Shown in pieces: positions 43,451 through 48,851 of a DNA stretch of 48,851 nt. The position numbers and the translations under genes were made by a program. This stretch comes from an uncultured Cytophagales bacterium. Lineage in GTDB: Bacteria > Bacteroidota > Bacteroidia > Cytophagales > Bernardetiaceae. The stretch's first letter is position 1. Every line of letters begins with the position of its first letter. The notes beneath the pieces are model-generated. The model saw only the letters and a list, made by a program, of their open reading frames with translations. It was not told the origin of the DNA and ran no database searches. The DNA is taken from positions 1-48,851 of the forward strand of contig CAKZOK010000138.1 in assembly GCA_937136415.1 (NCBI GenBank), written 5' to 3'.

Positions 43451-44611
43451 ATGAAAAATTATTTATTCTTATTCGTAGTTTTGTTGCTCTTTTCTTGTAC
43501 ACAAAATGAAAAACCTAACAATGAGTTAAATACTAACATTTCTAAAAATGAAACATTGAGTATTATAAAAGCTATATCTATTCCTTGTGATACACTACCT
43601 TACAGTTTTGAATATAGTTCCGTATATCAAGAAAATAATGAACTCTATTTTGTAGGATTAGATGAAAGTACGAACGCCCTCTATTTTTATTCTATTACAA
43701 ATCAAAAATTTTCTCATAAGATTCAGAAACCCATGGAAGGTAATGAGAAATTTATAATTAAAGACTTTCATATTTATACGAAGGATTCAATATTTTTATT
43801 AGATGACAGAAAAGGCACTATTGAGTTAGTAGATAATACTGGGAAACAACTCTCTTTAGTAGATTATGGAAAAATAATTGTCCCAGAACAAACAGGTTTT
43901 GTTGAAGCTGATAACAGTAAAAGATTTGTTTATTCAAAAGAGTGGAATGCTTTTGTAATGCCCACTTATCCAGAAATTGAATTTGAGTCAAAAGAATTTT
44001 ATAAACATCGTTTTTTAACACTATTCTTTCATAAAAATGATTCTGTTTATACAGTTGGAAAATATCCAAGTAATATTATCCCCAATGATGAAGGTTTTTT
44101 TTATTCAAGTCTTTTTCCAGTTGTTCACTTAATGAAGGATAAATTTATTTTAAATTTTTCTAATAATCATTTCTTATTTCAATTATCTCCAATAAGTAAT
44201 GAATTAAAGGAAATTGTAAAATGGAAAAGTAATTACATAGATGAAGATTTTGAAAGGCTTCCTATGAAATATGAATTTCAAGAAGCAGTCAATTATAATT
44301 CAGTAAATGGATATTACACAAACCTTTCTTTAGATATCGAAACTGAAACCTTATACAGAATTGTAAAACACCCTCAGCCTCTAAAAAATGCAGAGGGCAA
44401 ACTCAATCAATATTTAGAGTGTGGTTTTTCTATTATGTATGGAAAACTAAACGACCCAAATCCAAAAGAGGTTTTATTAGAAAAAGGAAAATATGTTCCT
44501 TACGTAGTTCATAGCATAGGAAACAATCAGTTACTTATTAGCTTAGAAAATTCTTTTAATCCCAATAATAAAGAAAATAGGTTGGAGTTTGAAATTATAG
44601 AATTGAAGTAA
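43451..44611 (+). CDS. DUF4221-like propeller lipoprotein A
   Basis: 386 residues with lipobox LLLFSC (Cys16). The body consists of repeated beta-strand blocks such as ELYFVGLDESTNALYFYSI, DSIFLLDDRKGTIELVDNTGKQ and NHFLFQLSPISNEL, the pattern of DUF4221/TolB-like six-blade propellers. It is paralogous to the gene at 45383: both share DSI[FY]-x(2)-[DE]DR-x-G-x-I-x-LV-x(2)-x-G. It is anchored in a membrane, with the propeller probably binding a ligand. It follows peptide A and its terminator and precedes the thioredoxin-like gene by 2 bases. Pairing with peptide A as binding partner is inferred from synteny. Confidence 0.8.
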   Translation: MKNYLFLFVVLLLFSCTQNEKPNNELNTNISKNETLSIIKAISIPCDTLPYSFEYSSVYQENNELYFVGLDESTNALYFYSITNQKFSHKIQKPMEGNEKFIIKDFHIYTKDSIFLLDDRKGTIELVDNTGKQLSLVDYGKIIVPEQTGFVEADNSKRFVYSKEWNAFVMPTYPEIEFESKEFYKHRFLTLFFHKNDSVYTVGKYPSNIIPNDEGFFYSSLFPVVHLMKDKFILNFSNNHFLFQLSPISNELKEIVKWKSNYIDEDFERLPMKYEFQEAVNYNSVNGYYTNLSLDIETETLYRIVKHPQPLKNAEGKLNQYLECGFSIMYGKLNDPNPKEVLLEKGKYVPYVVHSIGNNQLLISLENSFNPNNKENRLEFEIIELK

Positions 44612-44613
44612 TT

Positions 44614-45063
44614 ATGAAGAAAATAATTCTATTTTTTACTTTAATAGTGGTTTGTTTTGCTTGTTCGAAAGAGAAACTATATGTTTATCAAAATGACTTT
44701 GAATTGTACTTAAAAGAAGTACATCAACTCAAAGAAAGCGATTTTGAAGAAACTATTTTTTATGTTTTGGATATAGAAAGTTGTAGCTGTTCGGAACTCA
44801 ACCTTAAATCATTGTCTATGTTGCTTACTTCTAATAATTTAGTTTTAATAACTGTTGGTAAATCTAGAATTTGGGAAAACTACAAATCAAAACTAAATCA
44901 CTTTACTATTTTAGAAGACCCAAAAGGAAAAGTACATAGATACGAAACAGGGCTAGGCAAACCTTTACTTTTACATTACAGAAACCAAGAAATCATTTAC
45001 TATCAAAATGTAATTGACCCCGAAGTAGCAAAAGCAAGTGCTTATATTTTAAATCCTAATTAA
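44614..45063 (+). CDS. Small thioredoxin-like lipoprotein
   Basis: 149 residues with lipoprotein signal MKKIILFFTLIVVCFAC (Cys17). After a short helical part comes ETIFYVLDIESCSCSELN, where beta-strand is followed by a C-x-C pair (57 and 59) at the position of a thioredoxin CxxC. Then come LVLITVGKS, ILEDPKGKVHRYETGLGKPLLLHYRNQEIIYY, all in the order of a thioredoxin fold; the usual cis-Pro loop could be KPLL. I am moderately confident of the fold, not of redox activity. It starts 2 bases after propeller gene A, so it is translationally linked. It may act on the cysteines of the peptides; that is inference. Confidence 0.65.
   Translation: MKKIILFFTLIVVCFACSKEKLYVYQNDFELYLKEVHQLKESDFEETIFYVLDIESCSCSELNLKSLSMLLTSNNLVLITVGKSRIWENYKSKLNHFTILEDPKGKVHRYETGLGKPLLLHYRNQEIIYYQNVIDPEVAKASAYILNPN
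45044..45062. repeat. 19-bp direct repeat, left copy, flanking peptide gene B
   Basis: ATATTTTAAATCCTAATTA occurs here, at the end of the thioredoxin-like gene, and again at 45286-45304 in the left arm of the terminator after peptide B. The copies are 242 bases apart and bracket the peptide gene. Confidence 0.75.
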
Positions 45064-45083
45064 TCATATTTTAATTTATCTTT

Positions 45084-45269
45084 ATGAAAAAGACATTTTT
45101 GAGTTTATTATTTATTTGTGTAGTTTGTATATCTACTAGTTTAGCACAAAATGAATTGGAAGACGCTAATTCTAGTGGAGGTGACTGTAACACCTGTAAA
45201 AATGCTAGAATAGTAATGCGACCTCAAGGACTTGTTTGTATCCTTATTGGAAATCAATGCATTAGATAA
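45084..45269 (+). CDS. Small secreted cysteine-containing peptide B
   Basis: 61 residues. Signal peptide with cleavage after LAQ (residue 22). The mature part of about 39 residues has four cysteines (35, 38, 52 and 59). It shares with peptide A the ELE start of the mature part, the G-x-DC block, RI, GL, a central C, G-x(2)-C and the terminal C-[IM]-R. The extra cysteine (38) could change disulfide pairing. It starts 20 bases after the thioredoxin-like gene without its own promoter, so it would be made from the upstream transcript. A terminator follows directly, and a DUF4221-like gene with its own promoter motif comes next. Confidence 0.72.
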   Translation: MKKTFLSLLFICVVCISTSLAQNELEDANSSGGDCNTCKNARIVMRPQGLVCILIGNQCIR

Positions 45270-45285
45270 CTTTTATATCAATTTC

Positions 45286-45304
45286 ATATTTTAAATCCTA
45301 ATTA
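45286..45304. repeat. 19-bp direct repeat, right copy, flanking peptide gene B
   Basis: Identical to 45044-45062. It overlaps the left arm of the terminator behind peptide B, which fits insertion or duplication of the peptide cassette between a gene end and its terminator. Confidence 0.75.
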
Positions 45305-45336
45305 GCTTTTACAGTTAGTTAGGATTTTTATTTTTT
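45293..45336 (+). terminator. Terminator after peptide B
   Basis: A 14-base stem AAATCCTAATTAGC/GTTAGTTAGGATTT (45293-45306 and 45314-45327) with two G-U pairs and a 7-base loop, then TTATTTTTT. The arrangement matches the terminator behind peptide A. Confidence 0.85.
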
Positions 45337-45337
45337 G

Positions 45338-45345
45338 TACTTTTG
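45338..45345 (+). promoter_or_regulatory. Probable -7 box for propeller gene B
   Basis: TACTTTTG fits TAnnTTTG and lies 37 bases before the ATG at 45383. The -33 box would overlap the preceding terminator and is not clear. Confidence 0.45.
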
Positions 45346-45382
45346 AAAGAAAAATAATTATACAATCAATTAAACCATTCCA

Positions 45383-46567
45383 ATGAAATATACTTTTTTA
45401 TTTTTATTGATTCTTGCTTTTTCTTGTACTTCTCCCCAAAAGCAAGAAACTATTGCATCTACAAAAGACCTAAACGAAATGTCTTTAGAGGAAATTTTAG
45501 AAGTTCCTATTACTTTTTCTGACAAGGAATATACTTTAGAAAAAATAAATGAAATAAATATTCCTATTGATTCAGTTAGCTCCAATTCTAGTGCTTACCC
45601 TATATATCACGATGCAGATACAGCACAGTATTATGTACAAGGAAATGAGGCTATTAATTCTATTGACTTTTATGATTTAGAGAAAAAAGAGCTTTATAAA
45701 AGAGTGAAGTTTGAGCGTACTGGTAATCAGATGATTTCTTCTACACGAAAAATTTTCATCAAAAATGCTGATTCTATTTATATTTTTGAGGATAGATATG
45801 GTAGAATAGATTTGGTAAATATTAATGGGGAAATTTTAGAACGTTACGACTTGCCAAAGAAACACAGACATTTGATTTATACTAATATGGCATCAAGTTT
45901 CTTAGTACATAAAAATAAAGTTTATTTCTGTGCTGACATATTTTCTGGAAGAGAACCTGCTAATATTACAAAAGAGTTTATAGAAACAAGAAACACAACA
46001 GGAATTTTTGATTTAGTTACTAGAGAGTTAGCTTTTGAAGACAGAACTGCTCCTTTGTATTTAGCTAACTCTAATATTATACCAGAGATGTTATATACAA
46101 GTAATTTTTTTGATGAAAATTATACTATTGTATTCACTCCTTTATCAGGACACATACAATACCTCAAAAATGAAAAAAACACTCAAACCATTCTTAGAAA
46201 AAAGAATTTTAATAAAGAGATGTTAAAAAAAATGAAGAGAAATAGTAATGGAATAAGGTATGATAGTTATTTTTCAATATTTGCAGATAAAAAAAATGAT
46301 ATGTTCTATACTGTGGTTTTAGAAGGTATAGAAGAAAAAGATTTAGATGGTAATCCAAATAGTTATGATGATCAACTTATAACGATAGTCATAGCAGATG
46401 AAAAATTCCATCATGCAGGAGAAATAACTCTTCCAAAAGATACGCATTTCAGAAATATAATGGCTACAAAAGAAGGTTTATTAGTTTCTAATGCCAATCC
46501 AAAAAATCCAAATAACGATGAGAGTGTTTTGTCTTTTACTTTATATAAACCTAAAAAAATAAAGTAA
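45383..46567 (+). CDS. DUF4221-like propeller lipoprotein B
   Basis: 394 residues with lipobox LAFSC (Cys15). It has beta-rich repeats like its paralogue at 43451 (IDFYDLEKKELYKRVKFERTG, DSIYIFEDRYGRIDLVNINGE, HAGEITLPKD) and a similar length. An acidic stretch EMSLEEILEVPITFSD precedes the propeller. It is lipid-anchored and probably faces the periplasm or the outside. It follows peptide B and its terminator. The call is by pattern to the DUF4221/TolB-like group; the ligand is unknown. A strong hairpin terminator follows at 46627. Confidence 0.78.
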   Translation: MKYTFLFLLILAFSCTSPQKQETIASTKDLNEMSLEEILEVPITFSDKEYTLEKINEINIPIDSVSSNSSAYPIYHDADTAQYYVQGNEAINSIDFYDLEKKELYKRVKFERTGNQMISSTRKIFIKNADSIYIFEDRYGRIDLVNINGEILERYDLPKKHRHLIYTNMASSFLVHKNKVYFCADIFSGREPANITKEFIETRNTTGIFDLVTRELAFEDRTAPLYLANSNIIPEMLYTSNFFDENYTIVFTPLSGHIQYLKNEKNTQTILRKKNFNKEMLKKMKRNSNGIRYDSYFSIFADKKNDMFYTVVLEGIEEKDLDGNPNSYDDQLITIVIADEKFHHAGEITLPKDTHFRNIMATKEGLLVSNANPKNPNNDESVLSFTLYKPKKIK

Positions 46568-46626
46568 TAATGAATATGCTGATTTGAAGCAAAAATAAGT
46601 GCTTATTTTTGCTAAAATATAAAAAA

Positions 46627-46665
46627 AACCGAAATTCAAATTTATTGAACTTCGGTTTTTTTTAG
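46627..46665. terminator. Bidirectional terminator
   Basis: AACCGAAATTCAA (46627-46639) against TTGAACTTCGGTT (46645-46657), one mismatch, flanked by A-run and T-run. It serves propeller gene B and, on the other strand, the sigma factor gene. Confidence 0.85.
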
Positions 46666-46683
46666 TAAAAATATATTTTATTT

Positions 46684-47547
46684 TTAACCCAAATAAGGTT
46701 TTAAAGCCTTACTACGTGTAGTATGACGAAGGCGACGGATTGCTTTTTCTTTAATCTGACGAACACGCTCACGAGTAAGATTAAACTTCTCACCAATCTC
46801 TTCCAAAGTCATTGGGTGTTCCCCATTAAGTCCAAAATAATAGGTTATCACATCAGCTTCACGAGGAGTAAGTGTAGATAATGCTCTCTGAACTTCACGA
46901 CGAAGCGAATCATTCATTAATTCAGAATCAGGTTTGTCTTCTGTATCATTTTCCAAAACATCAAGAAGTGTATTGTCTTCTCCTTGTACAAAAGGTGCGT
47001 CCATAGATACATGACGACCCGAAATTTTGAGTGTATCAATTACCTCAGCAGGCGTGATTTCCAACTCATCAGCTAACTCTTCTGGAGAAGGCTCACGTTC
47101 ATAACGCTGCTCTAATTCAGAAAAAGTTTTTGAAATTTTATTCAACGAACCTACACGGTTGAGAGGCAAGCGAACAATACGAGATTGTTCGGCTAGAGCT
47201 TGCAAAATTGATTGACGAATCCACCAAACAGCATACGAAATAAACTTAAAACCACGAGTTTCATCAAAACGTTGTGCTGCTTTGATAAGCCCTAGATTTC
47301 CTTCATTAATAAGGTCGCCCAAAGAAAGTCCTTGATTTTGGTATTGTTTGGCTACCGAAACCACAAAACGCAAATTGGCTTTTGTAAGTCTTTCTAGTGC
47401 GATTTGGTCACCATCACGAATACGCTTTGCTAATTCTACTTCTTCATCAGGAGTAAGTAAATCTACTTTACCAATTTCTTGGAGATATTTATCTAGTGAT
47501 TGACTTTCTCTGTTGGTTATTTGTTTGCTTATTTTTAGTTGTCTCAT
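46684..47547 (-). CDS. rpoD: Primary sigma factor (sigma-70 family, Bacteroidota short form)
   Basis: 287 residues with all core regions: 1.2 ([20 protein letters not shown]), 2 ([53 protein letters not shown]), 3 ([16 protein letters not shown]) and 4 ([44 protein letters not shown]). Region 1.1 and the non-conserved insertion of proteobacterial RpoD are absent, as is normal for the Bacteroidota housekeeping sigma. It recognises the TTG/TAnnTTTG promoters, examples of which are listed in this window. ATG start at 47547; divergent from mgtE with a long spacer. Confidence 0.96.
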   Translation of the reverse strand: MRQLKISKQITNRESQSLDKYLQEIGKVDLLTPDEEVELAKRIRDGDQIALERLTKANLRFVVSVAKQYQNQGLSLGDLINEGNLGLIKAAQRFDETRGFKFISYAVWWIRQSILQALAEQSRIVRLPLNRVGSLNKISKTFSELEQRYEREPSPEELADELEITPAEVIDTLKISGRHVSMDAPFVQGEDNTLLDVLENDTEDKPDSELMNDSLRREVQRALSTLTPREADVITYYFGLNGEHPMTLEEIGEKFNLTRERVRQIKEKAIRRLRHTTRSKALKPYLG

Positions 47548-48021
47548 CTATTGTGGTTTCCTATTAATAAAGGTGGGCAATATTTTTTAATAAATATGAA
47601 TAAAAGTTCTAAATAACTTATTTTTTGGTAAGTTTTTGATTCTATTAAGATGCTAAATTAGAACGTATTATAAAGGCTTTTGTTTTAAAACAGCTTCAAA
47701 TTTTGTTAATCTTTTAGTGAAAATTTTTCACTGAATATGTAGCAAAAATCGTTCTAAAAAACAAATCTAAACCTAATTTATAATCGTTTGAAAGGAATAA
47801 AAAAATAGTATTTTGTTATTCAAAAATAAATTTGTGCTGCTAAAGATAAAATTTTGTACTGACATGAAGAGGCTTTGCAAAATAATATTCTAATTTTTTC
47901 TATTTATCGAATTTTGTTTGTTAAAATAATAGAGTATTAAATGCAATTCTTTCAACCTTTTATTTGCTGTTATATTTTATTCTTTTTTTTAATAATAAAA
48001 CTACAAAAACCTTGTTGCTTA
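47548..48021. other. Long AT-rich region upstream of the sigma factor gene
   Basis: No gene seen. On the minus strand TAGATTTG (47762-47769) fits a -7 box and would give a leader of about 200 bases for the sigma factor gene; no good -33 partner is seen. Confidence 0.35.
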
Positions 48022-48052
48022 TTGTAAATTCTACCAAGTAATTTTAACTTTG
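48022..48052 (+). promoter_or_regulatory. Promoter of mgtE
   Basis: TTG at 48022-48024, 20 bases, then TAACTTTG at 48045-48052. This fits the Bacteroidota consensus and puts the transcript start near 48059, about 28 bases before the GTG start codon. Confidence 0.7.
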
Positions 48053-48086
48053 ACAAAATTATTACTCATTCAAACCATCTACCTGT

Positions 48087-48851
48087 GTGAATTTTATACT
48101 TACTCAAGATTATTTAGACCAATTTTCAGAAGCAGTACAAAAAAAAGATACTGATTTTATTATTTCTCAAACAGACATTCTTCATTCGGCTGATATTTCG
48201 GCTATTTTAGATGAATTAGAAACTGATGAGTGTCATTATATTTTGGGACTCTTGCCCGAGCAGGTTAGAGCTGATATTATCAGTGATTTGGATACAGCTA
48301 TTCGTGTTGATTTTTTGCAAACTTATCAGCCTTCTCAAGTGGCTGAAATATTAGATTATACAGATTCTGATGATGCAGCCGATATTTTGAATGAGCTTCC
48401 TGTCAAAATGAGAGAGGAAGTAATTGTTCATGTAGAAGAACCAGAAGATGTAATAGATTTATTGCATTATGACGAGGATTGTGCAGGAGGTTTGATGGCT
48501 AAAGAGCTTGTTACAGCAAATATAAATTGGACAGTTGTCGAATGTATAGAAGAAATAAGAAGGCAAGCTGAAAGTGTAGAAAAAATTTATTCAATTTATG
48601 TAGTTGATGATAATAATGTTCTTTTGGGTAGAGTTGGAATAAAAAAATTAGTTTTGAATCGTAGCAGTACAAAGGTTGCTGATATTTATGAACCTGATAT
48701 TATTTCGGTTTATTCCTATCAAGATGAAGAAGAAGTAGCCAATATTATGCAAAAATATGACTTAGAGGCACTTCCTGTAATTAGTGTAAACAAACAGCTT
48801 TTAGGGCGAATTACCATTGATGATATTTTAGATGTAATAACAGAACAAGCC
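48087..48851 (+). CDS. mgtE: Magnesium transporter MgtE, N-terminal part (runs off the window)
   Basis: 255 codons are visible, open to the last base. The translation begins NFILTQDYLDQFSEAVQKKD, then has the superhelical MgtE N domain (ILDELETDECHYILGLLPE, DYTDSDDAADILNELP, HYDEDCAGGLMAKELV) and two CBS domains (SIYVVDDNNVLLGRVGIKKLV, LEALPVISVNKQLLGRITIDDILDVI). These domains sense cytosolic Mg2+ and gate the channel domain that lies beyond the window. The start is GTG at 48087: the frame upstream has no ATG before a TGA at 48051, and the position fits the homologues. A promoter lies just upstream. Confidence 0.93.
   Translation, partial: MNFILTQDYLDQFSEAVQKKDTDFIISQTDILHSADISAILDELETDECHYILGLLPEQVRADIISDLDTAIRVDFLQTYQPSQVAEILDYTDSDDAADILNELPVKMREEVIVHVEEPEDVIDLLHYDEDCAGGLMAKELVTANINWTVVECIEEIRRQAESVEKIYSIYVVDDNNVLLGRVGIKKLVLNRSSTKVADIYEPDIISVYSYQDEEEVANIMQKYDLEALPVISVNKQLLGRITIDDILDVITEQA

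Noticed and set aside
43818..44069. 83-codon frame antisense to propeller gene A
   Set aside because: Entirely inside a supported gene with paralogue; no signal or motif.

Overview
The window reads as chromosome of a gliding marine member of Bacteroidota, order Cytophagales, probably close to Bernardetia (formerly Flexibacter litoralis). The genus is my inference. The supports are a SusC/SusD pair, a 287-residue Bacteroidota-type primary sigma factor, a type IX secretion C-terminal sorting domain, a CruF-like carotenoid gene, promoters of the TTG-N(17-23)-TAnnTTTG type, and very AT-rich DNA. It looks like core chromosome with lineage-specific repeats, not a phage or plasmid.

Layout. 1-3.0 kb (minus): an aa3/caa3 oxidase tail operon, subunit III, subunit IV, SCO copper chaperone and DUF420 protein. 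3.3-7.2 kb (plus): three hypothetical membrane or exported proteins and a seven-blade WD40/OmpA fusion. 7.2-10.6 kb (minus): a SAM methyltransferase, an outer-membrane barrel candidate, the YicC endoribonuclease and an FkbM methyltransferase. 10.8-14.3 kb: a very large two-propeller sensor with a PP2C/SpoIIE phosphatase domain. 14.8-21.4 kb: SusC, SusD and an OMPP1/FadL-type porin. 21.6-23.5 kb: Sua5 threonylcarbamoyl-AMP synthase facing a PPP-type phosphoesterase. 23.9-26.8 kb: a large type IX-secreted adhesin-like protein. 26.9-29.2 kb: a polytopic membrane protein and a CruF-like carotenoid hydratase.

29.2-42.9 kb (minus): a FemAB/GNAT-like transferase; a protein built like a type ISP restriction-modification enzyme but lacking the nuclease/helicase part and carrying ruined methyltransferase motifs; a beta-lactamase-fold lipoprotein that keeps only the C-terminal half of a GH3 domain; and a tripartite efflux set (adaptor plus two different RND pumps). 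The RND genes are invaded by short palindromic repeats. One lies in frame inside a pump gene and a 304-bp MITE-like element separates the two pump genes.

43.1-46.6 kb (plus): the most unusual locus. Two short, homologous, cysteine-containing secreted peptides are each followed by a strong hairpin terminator and then by a DUF4221-like (TolB-type propeller) lipoprotein, with a small thioredoxin-like lipoprotein between the modules. It resembles the peptide/propeller pairs of Bacteroidales (NVEALA type), but the peptides have their own pattern ending in C-[MI]-R. I consider it the best candidate for an undescribed system.

46.7-48.9 kb: the primary sigma factor gene (minus) and, with a good promoter, the start of mgtE, which runs off the window with a GTG start. 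No tRNA, rRNA, CRISPR array or intact transposase was recognised.
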